Of a stretch of DNA of 64,000 nt, positions 39,922 to 52,161 are shown piece after piece. This DNA comes from Paraphysoderma sedebokerense. Taxonomy: Eukaryota > Blastocladiomycota > Physodermatomycetes > Physodermatales > Physodermataceae. Below the pieces are notes generated by a model. That model had not been told where the DNA came from. It did not search any database and saw nothing but the letters and a program-made list of their open reading frames with translations. The DNA lies in contig JAHLJZ010000048.1 of the NCBI GenBank assembly GCA_025602915.1, positions 110,539-174,538 of the forward strand, read 5' to 3'. The translations under genes were made by a program, and so were the position numbers. Numbering within the stretch: the first letter of the stretch is position 1; the number at the start of each line of letters is the position of its first letter.

Positions 39922-41307
39922 ATGATGACGCTGTCGTATTGCACACAGTTTGTCTCTGTATTCGTCCTTCTCGTCCTTCTGTCGCTCTCGAATGCCCAGC
40001 AGCCATGTAACGGCCATCCGTCGCTCTGCGCAAAGAGGTTGAATGAAGTATTTTATCCAATGACGCACAACAGTTTTGCTGTGGTATGTTGCTGTATGTC
40101 TTTTGTCCTATCCGCTTTATAAGATGATATGTATGCATGTCAGACAGAGTTGCGTCCGCCATTTATTCAGTCTCTAACTCAGTCATCTTTCGCCATTACA
40201 AATATAGGGTTCCTACAACACAACCGGTGCAAACCAGCGGACCAACATCACTACTCAACTGCAAAACGGTATTCGAGCATTGAACTTGGACTTTCACTAT
40301 TCCGCAGACAACACCACAGTCCAACTTTGTCACGGTTCTTGCTTTATTTTGAATAGAGGACCTCTAGTGGCCACGTTAACCGAAATCAGAAAGTGGATGG
40401 AAGGCAACAGACGAGAACTCGTATGGATTATTGTCGAGAATGGGCCCCCTGTGAGAACACAAGATATCGACAATGTAGTGAAAGCTAGTGGTATCGACAG
40501 GATGTTGGTGCAATTAACTCCGGGCGGTCAGTTGCCAACTTTAGGAGAGGTAGGTTTCTTCATTGCAAAATCTACTTTAGTTCTTGAAATCTGACGACTT
40601 CTTTACTTCCAGCTCATCAATGCCGACAAACGACTCCTCCTTCACATTGTCCCTCTGCCTGCTCCTTTTCCGCCTTACATGCATCCCGAGTTTGACTGGA
40701 TTTCGGAAACCCCGTTTGAGCAGTACTCGGAATCGGCTTGGACTTGTGCCATGGATAGACCCCGAAATCAAGCCAGACCATTTGTATTAGTGAATCATTG
40801 GATCTATGAAACCGTATTGGTATGTATTGGTGGATTTCAATCGTGAATTTTGCAACTCTGCAGCAGTGAATGCTCCTGAATACGAGGACTAACGACTACC
40901 ATTTCAGGGTTTTGGTGTTGCGGACTCAAATCCGACACGAGTGGCAGCTACAAACTCTTTTCAAAAGATGAAGGATCACATCAACAAGTGCCGGTCCATT
41001 CGACGACAATTCGTCAACTTTTTAAACATAGGTACGTCTATCTATTTTTGTCTGATTGTTCTTGCTAGACACGAGTCATTAAACACTAACTTTTTCCACA
41101 GATTGGTACGACAATTCCGAAATCTTTCGAGTTGCCGCAGAGATCAACCAAGTACCTTTTGTACCAAAACCTAGTGCCAACACGAATACTAGTAATTCAG
41201 CCAACAATGGTAGCAGAGCTCGGCGAACTAATAACGCAGCGGCAATGTTTGGTCTGAGTTATGCGACTTTGGGAGCCATTATGACAGGATTAGTGTTTGG
41301 ATTGTAA
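39922..41307 (+). CDS. Secreted PLC-like phosphodiesterase (PI-PLC X domain), probably GPI-anchored
   Basis: About six exons. Signal peptide MMTLSYCTQFVSVFVLLVLL ending near SNAQQ. Catalytic-type motif YPMTHNSFAV holds the first His; NGIRALNLDFHYSADNT and VQLCHGSC hold the acidic ligand and the second His. Then LVATLTEIRKWMEGNRRELV with WIIVENG, LINADKRLLLHIVP, FVLVNHWIYE and GFGVADSNPTRVAATNSF, typical of fungal PLC-like proteins. The C-terminus is a Ser/Asn-rich stretch followed by a hydrophobic end (FGLSYATLGAIMTGLVFGL), fitting a GPI signal. Family role: cleaving phosphoinositide or GPI-like phosphodiesters outside the cell; the real substrate cannot be told. Start is the first of two adjacent ATGs. 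Convergent with the severin genes. Confidence 0.85.
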
Positions 41308-41579
41308 GCAGTTTTAACGCTGCGAGGGAGAGATAGCTTTCCTTCTGATATGCGCTGTGTCTATACGTAATACGTCTACTGTACATTATACCACCTTATA
41401 GAATATTCCATTCAATATGTAATTAGCTCGAATATAATGGCCATTTGCAATGGACTTTATTTTATATATCGGTAGTACATATGACTAATGGATATCAAAC
41501 CGGTATATTGAAAATAATTTATCGTTCACTAAAATTGTTTAAAACCCGGTTCGAAATATCGAACAGCGAATTGTATAAC

Positions 41580-43438
41580 TTAGCGCAACATGCTTTCAAA
41601 GACTTCGTTTTCACCTCCTTCCATCACCTTGGAAATGGGGAGAGTGCGTGGTCTACATTAGAAGAGTTGTTAATTCACGAAGAACTGATAACTGCAATGG
41701 AGTGAAAAACATCTTCACGTACCTGTTGTGTTGAACCAAGTATTCTTCGGCAGCAGCCAAACCTTTAGCTCTCTCATTTTGAGTAGCACCTTTACCATAC
41801 CATACGAAAACTTCGCAGCAGCAATCAAAGATAAAGACGTCGTTGGTATCGAACATGGCTTTGGTGATTTTGGTTGGGGGAGAGGTAGCCTCGTGCTTGA
41901 ATTCCAATTGACCAGAGGCATCAGAAAGTCTGGGTATTATAGAGTGCCAGGTTAGGATGAAAGTCAAGTGGAATATGAAAGGAAGAGAGGAATGAATCAC
42001 TACACACCTGTACAATTTCTTTTCATTGCTAACGAGTTTATCGTCACCACCTTCGGCAGCAGACTTGATAGGACCAGGTCCACCGATGGCATTCCAGAAT
42101 GCACCCAAATCTCTGCCACCTTCCTCTATATTGATTAAAATAAAGTCATATTAGCACACTCATTATCCAAAGCATCAAAACCATAATCGTGACACAAACC
42201 AAAGACTTCGACAGTCGGGATACCCCTCCTTTCATCATCAAGAGCTCTGCATAATTCTGCAGCTTTGGCTTTTTCCCAGGGACCAGATTCTTTACCGTTG
42301 AATTGCATGATTTTCAAACCAAGGTCAGCAATGAATACGTCACCGCTGTTCAAAGAGGTATAACTCATTGGAACTTCACGGACGACAAGACGTTTCATGG
42401 TTCCCTTGACGTGAAGGAGACGTGGGCGATAGGTTTCTGGTTTAACTTGTTTGAAACCTAGAGTGTGAAATTTGAGATGAATATTGGAATGATGGGACAG
42501 TGATAGGGAAAAAGTCTTTAGGAACATACCACTGTCGACACCGCCGTCTTGAACCATAAAGACTGGGAAGTAGCCGAGGAAAAGGTCGGACTCGAAGCCT
42601 TGAACCTAGATTTATAGTAGAATTGGGCCGTGAGAAATTGGGTTATAATGGAGGAGGAGAACCTGCTTTAGGCAGAAACAGAAGCAAAAAACATACCTCA
42701 CGATGTTGAACTGGAAGACCGTGCAAATAATCATCAAGTTCGACGGTCTTGTAAGCGGCGGTACCAGCTTCATCGGTGGTAGTTTTTTCACCTATTAGGT
42801 ATTCGAAACAAATATTCATATTCGTTTAGCATTGAATTGAACAAGAGAAGACTTGGGACGATGGAAAAGAACTCACCGAGCCAAAAGTGCAAGTCGTGGG
42901 CGAGTTTATCTTGCTTCTTATAGGTCTGTAGTCCATTATCAGATACAGTTAGTCCTTAATACAGGCAGTTTTTGAATAAAATTGAAAAGAGAGTGGCTTA
43001 AACTTACATTTAAAACAATGTAACTGTCACCAGAGTAGAAGCGACCGTACTCGTTCTTTGGAATGGGCTTCACTTTGAATTGTTCGACTCTCCAGACGGA
43101 AAGACCGCTATTAAAACACAAAGTTCAAAGACAAAAAGATTATCAGTACATGTATGCAATAACTTTTGTCTAGTACATTGAGACGGAACGAATGGAGCAT
43201 GGATAACTTACACATCCTTTCCGACACCTTTCCAACTGGTCTCTTTATCGGCACCTTCAAGGCGAGCTTTCTTTTCGAGCTCAGAGCCGAGGTTGGCAAT
43301 GTTGGATTCGTTAATGTCTATTTATCATCCAAATGAATGCCAAAAAGTTAGAAATTGGGTTCATGTCCTCGCATATAGCCTCCTCGCACGCGAATTAAAC
43401 TTGAGAGAACACGAACTGAGTTGCTTAGACTTTATCAT
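41580..43438 (-). CDS. Severin-type actin-severing protein, copy 1
   Basis: About nine exons; tiny first exon MIKSKQL (43438-43417), last exon ends [15 protein letters not shown]. Three gelsolin repeats as in Dictyostelium severin: [130 protein letters not shown]; then [38 protein letters not shown] and [11 protein letters not shown]. Around 370 residues, the severin/fragmin length rather than six-repeat gelsolin or villin. Role: Ca2+-dependent severing and capping of actin filaments. Paired with a close paralogue 0.5 kb upstream (43978-45955) with the same exon plan. Confidence 0.9.
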
Positions 43439-43977
43439 TTTTATACTCTTGGGTATTAGTTTCAAACGACGGTGGTTGAACTGTGCAGAGGGCAAATGAG
43501 AGTTTTATATAAGAGGGAACTCAACGCTGGCGTTACTTCAAAAGAAGGAGTCGTGGTCGAAATGGAATCTTCTCCCTGGAAAATTGTTACTGCAATTGGT
43601 AAAATGTCATGGCTCTCAACTTGGTCTGGAGTTGTCAACCCTACCGAGGGAATTCTTCCACATGTTGCATTAAAAATAATCAATATTTTTTATACTGATT
43701 TTTCTTTTGCCCGCATGACAAGGTTTAAATGTTAATTATCGTTTCATTATTTTCACCGGTCAATGTCAAAAATCTGCGAGATAAATCCTGAGATGTTCCC
43801 CAATTCGGGTTCTCTTGCTCAGCCGAACGCTGCTGCCAAGTCCACAAATGATATAGTTTTTGTTGGTTTATTCAATATCAATGTGAGATTTTAACCTGAT
43901 AAGTAAATATATACATATATGTATCTGATATAAGTAGCCATAGTGCACCTATTAGATCTTATCAGCTGATATACGAT
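43439..43977. other. Spacer between severin copies
   Basis: About 540 bp between stop of copy 2 and start of copy 1 on the same strand; open frames here (43462-43735) are short and lack domains. Presumably the copy 1 promoter. Confidence 0.4.
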
Positions 43978-45955
43978 TTAACGCAACATGCTTTCAAAGA
44001 CTTCGTTTTCGCCGCCTTCCATAACCTTAGAGATAGGAAGAGTACGTGGCCTAAAAAATAATATGACAAGGTTAAAGCAAGCACAAATAGGATTGAAATG
44101 GAGCTTTGCAGACGCGCGCTTTCGGTGGCGGACCATGGAAGCAAGAATGCAGTAATCATGACTTACTTGTTGTTTTGAACCAAGTATTCCTCGGCGTACA
44201 ATAAGCCTTTACTCTTCTCCATTTGTGTTGAGTTTTTACCGATCCAGACGTATACTTCGACACCGCAGTCGAATACGAAAACATCATTAGTGTCGAGCAT
44301 AGATTTGGTGATTTTCTTGGTAGCAGAAGTAGCTTCCAATTTGAAATCGAGTTTTCCAGTAGCATCCGAGAGTCTGTATCTTGCAAGTACGATTGCCATG
44401 ACAACGGGAAAAGAAATAAAGACAACGGTGAATTTTAGGGAGAATACGGGTGATCAAAGTGAAGATATTACCTGTACAACTTCTTTTCGTGGTTTGCAGC
44501 CTTATCGTCACCACCTTCAACGGCAGACTTAATAGGGCCAGAACCACCAATAGCTTTCCAAAAGACATCCATATCCTTGCTTCCTTCCTCTATTCATCGA
44601 TGAATTACGAATAGAAATACATTAGACATTTGAATTCACTGGGCATAGAATTCAATATAAGATGAGAGTTGATAGAAAGCCAATACGAACCAACAACTTG
44701 GACAGTAGCAGCACCCTTTCTCTCATCATCGAAAGCTCTGCATAGTTCAGCGCCTTTAGACTTTTCGAAGGGACCAGCTATGATTTACAACAAATTCATA
44801 ATCAATCGATACGGCCTTTAAGAGAAAATGTACGACATATGGGTACCTGATTTTCCGTTGAATTGAATTAATTGCAGACCAAGATCCGCAATGAAGACGT
44901 CACCACTGTTCAATGAAGAGTGACTCATTGGTACTTCACGCACAATGATGCTCTTCTTGGTTCCCTTAACGTGGAGGAGACGTGGACGGTAACTTTCAGG
45001 TTTGACTTGTTTGAATCCTATAGAAAATGCGTTAGAGAGATGGGAAATCGGTGCATAAAGAAAGTGTGATGTCCTACTCCTTCTGGAGGAGTCAAGCGGA
45101 ATTGAAGTACTTACCACTCTCAATACCACCGTCTTGGACGATGAAAATTGGGAAGTAGCTGAGGAAGAGCGGCGATTCAAATCCTTGGACCTTTAAAACA
45201 ACGGGGTCTATGTTCAGTAATGGCGCAACAATTTAACTAATCGAAAAATCCGTAGCCAGTGAAACATACCTCACGGTGTTGTACGGGGAGACCATTCAAG
45301 CAGTCGTCTAATTCGACGGTCTTGTAAGCGGCGGTACCAGCTTCGTCGGTTGTAGTTTTGTCACCTGTGGAAAGGAAATTAACCGTGAGAATGCAAGAAA
45401 ACGGAACTTGTCAAGGATGGAAGTTACCAAGCCAAAAATGCAAATCATGAAGAAGCTTGTCCTCCTTCTTGTAACTCTATATAGAGATAATAATGGTCAA
45501 CACCAATGATACAAAGAAGCCAAACATACTCAGTCCGCCTGTAAAGAAATAACTCACGTTCAAAATGATATAACTATCGCCGGAATAGAATCGGCCAAAT
45601 TCAGGCTTTGGAACGGCTTTAACCTTGAATTTCTCAACTCTCCAGACATGAATTCCGCTATCAAGGAAAAACGAAGTTAGGAATCTATTTCACAGATAGC
45701 ACGGTTTTCCGCCATCGTTATAGCAAGCAGAATCAACTTACACTTCCTTTCCCACACCTTTCCAGCTATCTTCCTTTTGGGCACCTTCGAGACGAGCTTT
45801 CTTCTCGAGCTCGGAACCGAGGTTGGCAATGTTGGTGTCTTGGATATCTAGTTTGGTGAGAAAATTCACATCAGTATAACCGATATCTTTCACACTCTAG
45901 ATTAGCACCATTACTCGGCAGAAGAATACGTACTGAGTTGCTTAGCCTTGATCAT
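43978..45955 (-). CDS. Severin-type actin-severing protein, copy 2
   Basis: First exon MIKAKQL (45955), then [20 protein letters not shown] with SWKGVGKEV and [20 protein letters not shown]. Later segments: [26 protein letters not shown]-type loop ([19 protein letters not shown]), [80 protein letters not shown] and C-terminal [10 protein letters not shown]. All introns match those in copy 1, so the pair arose by tandem duplication with exons kept near 75-80 percent identical in protein. Same role as copy 1; possible differences in expression or Ca2+ response are unknown. Confidence 0.9.
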
Positions 45956-46503
45956 TTTGGTATTTCAGAATGACGATGATTGATGGAGAGTAAGAATCAG
46001 GGATTCAGGAACGGATGAGATTTTATTTACGGTACGGTTAAAAAGTTCCCTGGGAAAAAGGATATCTCCCACAAAGATACAAAAATGTGCCCAATTCGGA
46101 AGTCATGTCAACTCTGTTGCGTTCGATCATTCAAGCAAAGTTGATCAATTCACTTTAACGAGACAACTCGCATTGTTTGCATTCATTCTGGAATTCTTCG
46201 CTGACTCGGGTTCAATACAAGCCAGAATTATCTGATAAACATATACAATTTCACTTATTGTGATAAAGGTGTTAATGTTTGGATGTGTATTCTTATGATG
46301 GGCACAAGTTACAGTCTCACTTCTGCGGCAGTTGTACGCACTCATTTCCTGGTTTGCAATCTAATGAGGGAGTTATGTCACTTATTGCCTTATGAAGTCT
46401 CGATATGTAAGTTGATCTATTATTTTCTTCAAGTCAGAATGTTGTCTAATATATTATACATGCACTTGATTATTAACCAATTCGACTTAAAGAGTGGTCA
46501 TAT
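45956..46503. other. Intergenic between severin copy 2 and lipocalin
   Basis: About 550 bp with short unassigned open frames on both strands. No feature. Confidence 0.4.
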
Positions 46504-47241
46504 CTAGTAAACGCAACCCTGCTGTTCAGTTTTAGTTTGATCGCTGAGGTCGAATCCCATAGTTTTGAGGTCTTCGTAGATGGAAGAGAGGGTGGATTCA
46601 TCGAGGGTGGGTTTGCGTGAGATAACCCAGACATTGGAACCGCCAAAGACTGAAAAGAAAAATAAATAAAAGATCGTCAGAATAGTTCTCCGCTTGTTCA
46701 TTGATATTAAAATTACTACTCACCGGGGGTGTTAGAGCAGGACACAATAGCAGCCCATTGATAGCTCTTCTCATCAAGTGCAACAATATCGTAGGGAGCA
46801 TCGAATATTCTCCAGTCAATTGGGGCAAAATTGACAGCTAATTTACCAGGGCCCTTAACTCTTGCTTTTCCTGTGTTACCGGATTTCTTACCAGTGACGC
46901 TATCTTGGCGACATTCGTTGCGAACACTGATGGTACCGTCTGGTTGAGGAGTATATTCGGCAGTTGTGCAATAACAGCCACGTCCCCAAAAGAAACTGTC
47001 AGACGAGGAGATTTCGTACCACTAAAATATTTGGAATCCACATAAAATATGGGTTAGCTCTGAAGATTCTCGTACTCCTTTCAGTATTCAACATTCGGAA
47101 TAATACCTTGCCAGAGTACTGTGACAAATCGACATTCTTCGTGGCGTAGGTTTTGGTTTTGCAAGCACCAACGAGTCCGCGGGTGGCTTCCGTCTGTGAC
47201 AAGAGACCAAGGAAAGCGACGAGAGCAATGATGAGTTTCAT
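46504..47241 (-). CDS. Secreted lipocalin (Blc/apolipoprotein D type)
   Basis: Three exons, 47107-47241, 46724-47021 and 46504-46649; 192 residues. Signal peptide MKLIIALVAFLGLLSQTEAT. The lipocalin GxW motif is in YSGKWYEISS, followed by YTPQPDGTISVRNECRQDS, GKARVKGPGKLAVNFAPIDW, YDIVALDEKSYQWAAIVSCS, VFGGSNVWVISRKPTLDEST and a C-terminal helix region ending QTEQQGCVY-like Cys. The order equals bacterial Blc and animal ApoD: GKWYEI, DGxI.V.N.C, KLxVxF, Y.WAxV, NxWxISRxPTL. Two conserved Cys pairs are plausible (GRGCYC, NEC, SCSNTP, QGC). Role: binding of small hydrophobic ligands such as fatty acids or sterol-like molecules outside the cell. The ligand is unknown. Divergent from the first mannanase gene. 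Confidence 0.9.
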
Positions 47242-48316
47242 GATGTCTATGAGTATATCTTGTGTCTAATTGAATTACTGTACTGAAGTTTGAGAGGGAA
47301 AGGTCCATATTTATATTCAGCCGAGAAGAAATCGGGCCGCGGTCGATCGATCTGACGATATATGTATTCCGACAAGAACGATGCGACCCACATTCGTTAT
47401 TCGTCGTATTACTAAATTTTATGGCCGCATCTAACTGATATGGTCCATTGCGATCGTAAATTTATGTCAATGACCGGCGAATAGATGACAGTTCTGGCGA
47501 CGGCCACGACCACTAGTGCGATGGCGTGTAAATGGGAAACTTATCTAGCGGGTCGCCTCAACTAAAATTGACGTCCGCTGAAAGAGTATTATTATTGAGT
47601 AGCTGACATCATTTTAAATCTAGGCGAGTCCCTTTTTGTCTTGGTTATGTTTCGGACATCTAAGGTTTATAATATGTAAGTTGTCTGCGTCAAGAGAGAT
47701 GCATCGCAACACACAATAATTCACAGCGCCAAATCGGCAATCGGCAAACAGTTGATACGAATTTCCCTAATACAATTCCGAGTTGCCCCAGGATATAATA
47801 GTATAGACGATGATGTAAGTTTATTGTCTCATAATATATATTCAAATTGCTGGTCACGATATCTTGAGATAAACTAGTCAAAGTCTACACTAAACTAATA
47901 TCACCATTCTTCAGTTTAATTTGCTATAACTACTGGAGGTTTTAGCTACGGAACAATGGCCGGATTAGCTTGTATAAAGACGGATGAGATCAGGATCACG
48001 ATATGAGTTAAAGAGGGAAATTAAGCTAAAGTATCAACTTATTCGACAACTTTTCAACGTTTGAATATTGGTTGTATATTGTTCTATCGAGTCAGAATAT
48101 TCTAGCACAAAGACAGCTGATTATATACGTTGCGCCAAGCCTCAAGGAGCGAGCGCATGCGTCGGGTTCGAGCAATTCGCTTTCGAGCTTATCTTGAGAA
48201 AAGCAAAAAACAAAACATATGAAATAGAAAAAATGTTTATAAAATGCGCCTGTATGCTGCAACTCATACAAGGTTAATACAGACATAGAAACGTTAAAAA
48301 TATCTACAATCTTCAA
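47242..48316. other. Divergent intergenic region lipocalin / mannanase 1
   Basis: About 1.1 kb. Open frames (47690-47881, 48068-48277) have no recognised domains. Probably holds both promoters; no site recognised. Confidence 0.4.
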
Positions 48317-49901
48317 ATGTTACTACATATTTCCAGTTTCGTAGTATTAATTAGTATTTGTGTGATCAGTGCAGTCAGCCAGCAATTCGTGCAGACAAAT
48401 AACGTCGAATTTAAGTTAAACGGAAAACCATTTTTCTTTCAAGGAACGAATTTACATCGTACGTTTTTCTACTCTTTGAGTTCCAGTCGCGTCGACAACA
48501 TGGAAGCCTTGCTAACGAGACTCGACATCAAGATCTCGGATTTTTGACAAGCCAGTTAAGTTCAGAACAAGATATCGTTGAAACATTCAAACGGCATTCT
48601 CAGAATGGTATCAATGTGTTCAGAATGTGGGCTGTAAGCTATCTCAAATGACATTGCTTGACAAGAAGTCCGTACTGACCATTTAAGTTATCAGTATAAT
48701 AACCATAATGGAAACGACGACCGGTACCTTCTACGCAAACAAGCTGACGGACAGTGGATCCTCGGCGATGCTGCGTGGAGACGTATGGATTTTGTGTTGA
48801 ACGAAGCCAAAAACGCCGGAGTAAAAGTTATATTGACCCTCGGAAACTACGAGGAGGACTACGGCGGTAAGTCACATACTCCTACAAATGATCTACTTGA
48901 CGATACTGCGCTTTGATTATTCAGGGATAAAATGGCTCGTCGAAAACATTCTTGGATCAGGTAAAGACAAGGAACTATTCTACACCGACAATGCAGTTCA
49001 AGAGAGGTATAAGTGGTATGTTCAGCAAGTCATCAACCGAAAGAATAGCATATCGGGTGTAGTGTACAAGGACGACCCCACAATTTTTGCCTGTAAGTGA
49101 GAGTGAAACTTAACCACTTCAATTTGATTATAGTGACTCTGAATTACAAACTGATATTTCCTTCATAGGGGAAATTTTAAACGAACCACACACAAGAGAT
49201 GGGTGGGAACGCAATAAAGGCATTGAGCCAGGTAGCACTGTCAACAAATGGATTTGTGAATTTAGCTCATGGCTAAAATCAATTGACACCAATCATCTTG
49301 TTGCCTCTGGTGAGGAGGGATATCGTACTAGAGGTCTCAACGGAACATACCATGACTGGACTGAAAATGGACTGAAAGGTGTTGATTTTGCTGCCAACGC
49401 AAAATGTCAAGGAATCGACTTTATGTATGTGTCCAATGTTTAAACAGTCGTAGGTAACCGGCTTGTCGTCTTTTGCTTACATTCATTCAATGAAACAGGA
49501 CTATTCATATATATCCCGACAACTGGAAGATACCATTTGGTTCACAACGAGAATTCATGGACCAATTCTTGTATGATCGAAAATCCCTCGCCCATGCTCA
49601 GAATAAACCTATTATCATTGAAGAAGTCGGCTGTTGTATGCTCGACAAATCACCGGACTATTCTGGTAATCGGGCTATGGTTTTGCAGGCAGCTTTCGAT
49701 GCTGTCCATAAGCATGCATATGCGGGCGTCCTTGTGTGGCAAGCGCTTGCACTAAGTACTCAACGTCAAGATAGAAATTACGACATCGATATATACGGGC
49801 AGGATAAAACAACGGGTGGGAATCTGATTTTGGAGAACGCTAAGAAAATGAATGAAAGAAATAGTAAATACAATGCAACGGATTTTGAGTATGGATTGTA
49901 A
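48317..49901 (+). CDS. Secreted GH5 endo-beta-1,4-mannanase-like enzyme, copy 1
   Basis: About seven exons, near 400 residues. Signal peptide MLLHISSFVVLISICVISAV, then QQFVQTNNVEFKLNGKPFFF with QGTNLH, the start typical of plant and fungal GH5_7 mannanases. Then FKRHSQNGINVFRMWAYNNH, RRMDFVLNEAKNAGVKVILT, GIKWLVENILGSGKDKELF, and the acid/base glutamate in EILNEPHTRDGW. Later GVDFAANAKCQGIDFMTIHI, YPDNWKIPFGSQREFMDQF and the nucleophile in PIIIEEVGCCMLDK. GVLVWQALAL and DIDIYGQDKTTGGNLILENA precede the C-terminus. Both catalytic Glu are present, so the enzyme should be active. First of three tandem copies with the same intron positions. Role: hydrolysis of mannans outside the cell. Confidence 0.9.
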
Positions 49902-50619
49902 ACAATGATCGTCCCTTCACCATTTTATATATGTTTGTATAGTAAATATTGTATTTTCAAGTGACTGTATAAAGTTTGTTCAAATGGAATACAAATGTGG
50001 TTATACGACAATTATTACTCAACATACGTAGAGAACTTAAACACAGCATGTATTAAGTAACCAACGAATCAACTACCTTCTTATGTCGCTTTTCCGGCAT
50101 GCAAGGCTTATGAATTGTCTTACTAAGTTTACCTGAAATCACTTTTACCGAAAGCGGTAGCTAACTGAAACTAAAGATTTCACACATCCCGCCTCTTTTG
50201 TCTGCGTCGAGTTAAAATCCAGCTCCAGCAGGAACTAATTTTCAAACAACAATGTCTTGATTTATTTCTCATTACATTCAGCAGAAAGAAGAAAGGAGAT
50301 GTAAGCTGAAGCACCAAAACTGATTCCAATTTGAGGTTTAAAAGTGTTCTATTTTAGTTTGTTAATTGTGTGGCTATGTAAGTGAAACGACCTACAAAGA
50401 GCAGCTGAATGTATGCGGTGCACGAAGCCACCATTCCAAATTCAACGCTGAATGCGTTTTTCTGATTAGAATTAAAAACGCCAAAAGCTAAAACGTGTTT
50501 AATCAAACGAAATTTTCAGTTTATAAGAAATCCAAATCCTTCATGCTTGAGAGGCCTGTTTAAAACCCATTTTTTGAATATAGAGAACTACATTTTCGCC
50601 ATTCTAGAAATCCTATAAA
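49902..50619. other. Spacer between mannanase copies 1 and 2
   Basis: About 720 bp of AT-rich sequence without a gene; includes the copy 2 promoter. Nothing specific seen. Confidence 0.5.
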
Positions 50620-52161
50620 ATGTTATCATATTTCGCTATTCTTTTATTGTTCACGACGTGTCTCGGTGAAGTTGCCAGCCAGCAGTTCGTTCAGACGAAT
50701 AATGTCGAATTCAAACTCAACGGCAAGCCGTTTTTCTTCCAAGGAACTAATTTACACCGTAAGCAATCATCATTTTCGAGTTTAGTTTTCCGCACGAGCT
50801 TGGACTGAAAAGAATTCTTTATTGTAGACCTCGGATTTTTAACGGGCCCAAGTTCAGAGCAAGATATTGCCGAGACTTTTAAAAAACATTCTCAGAACGG
50901 CATCAATGTGCTCAGAATGTGGGCTGTAAGTTCTTGCATTGGATTCACCTAACTCTTTTCGGAGCTGACCATTAAGTTTAGTACAATAATCACAACGGAA
51001 ACGATGACCGATACCTTCTACGCAAACAAAATGACGGACAGTGGATTCTTGGGGATGCCGCCTGGAAGCGCATGGATTTTGTGTTGAACGAAGCCAAAAA
51101 TGCTGGCGTCAAAGTGATTTTAACTTTCGGAAATTTTGAAGAAGATTATGGTGGTACGTATTTTACCAACGAATCTCCAAACGGTTATGACATATTGTCT
51201 AAAGCGCTTTGATTATTCAGGGATAAAATGGCTCGTCGAAAACATTCTTGGATCAGGTAAAGACAAGGAACTATTCTACACCGACAATGCAGTTCAAGAG
51301 AGGTATAAGTGGTATGTTCAGCAAGTCATCAACCGAAAGAATAGCATATCGGGTATAACATACAAGGATGATCCTACCATTTTTGCCTGTAAGTAATGCA
51401 TTAACTGCTCCAACGATTGTAATATGATTATACTAACATACAATTGAAATTGACTACACAGGGGAAATCCTCAACGAGCCTCATACCAGTAATGGATGGG
51501 AGCGTAGCAAAGGAATTGAGCCAGGAAGCACTGTCAACAAATGGATTTGCGAATTCAGTTCATGGCTCAAACCATTGGTTCCGAATCATTTGGTTAGCTC
51601 TGGCGAGGAAGGTTACCGCACAAGAGGCCTTAACGGAACATATCATGACTGGACTGAAAATGGGCTGAAAGGCGTTGATTTTGCTGCGAATGCAAAGTGC
51701 AAGAACATTGACTTTATGTACGTTTTGAATTTACATTTGTTTGACTGAATTAGGCTCTGAAGATGTTGCTAATTTCGTTTAAATAAACCAGGACAATCCA
51801 TTTATACCCCGATAACTGGAAGATACCATTCAGTTCACAACGAGAATTTATCGATCAGTTTTTATTCGATAGAAAATCCCTCGCTCACGCCCAGAATAAG
51901 CCAATCATCATTGAAGAAGTTGGCTGCTGTATGCTTGATAAATCACCAGATTACTCTGGAAAACGAACAGAAGTTTTACGAGCCGCTTTTGACTCAGTGT
52001 ACAAACACGCTTACGCCGGTGTCATCGTATGGCAAGCTCTTGCAATCAACACACAGCGTCAAGATAGAAATTATGACATTGACATTTACGGTCAAGATAA
52101 GTCAACTGGTGGAGATCTTATCTTAGAGAATGCTAAAAAAATGAATGGAAAGAATAACTGA
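50620..52161 (+). CDS. Secreted GH5 endo-beta-1,4-mannanase-like enzyme, copy 2
   Basis: Same exon plan and motifs as copy 1. Signal peptide MLSYFAILLLFTTCLGEVAS before QQFVQTNNVEFKLNGKPFFF. Then LGFLTGPSSEQDIAETFKKH, NGINVLRMWA, KRMDFVLNEAKNAGVKVILT with FGNFEEDYG, GIKWLVENILGSGKDKELF, the acid/base site EILNEPHTSNGWERSKGIEP, GTYHDWTENGLKGVDFAANA, YPDNWKIPFSSQREFIDQF and nucleophile site PIIIEEVGCCMLDK. Ends NAKKMNGKNN. Exon 4 with the last 18 bases of the preceding intron (51204-51354) is identical to copy 1, unlike the other exons; see findings. Probably active. Confidence 0.9.

Noticed and set aside
41445-41705. 86-codon plus-strand open frame at the 3' end of severin copy 1
   Set aside because: Antisense to the last severin exon ([10 protein letters not shown]); explained as a shadow frame.
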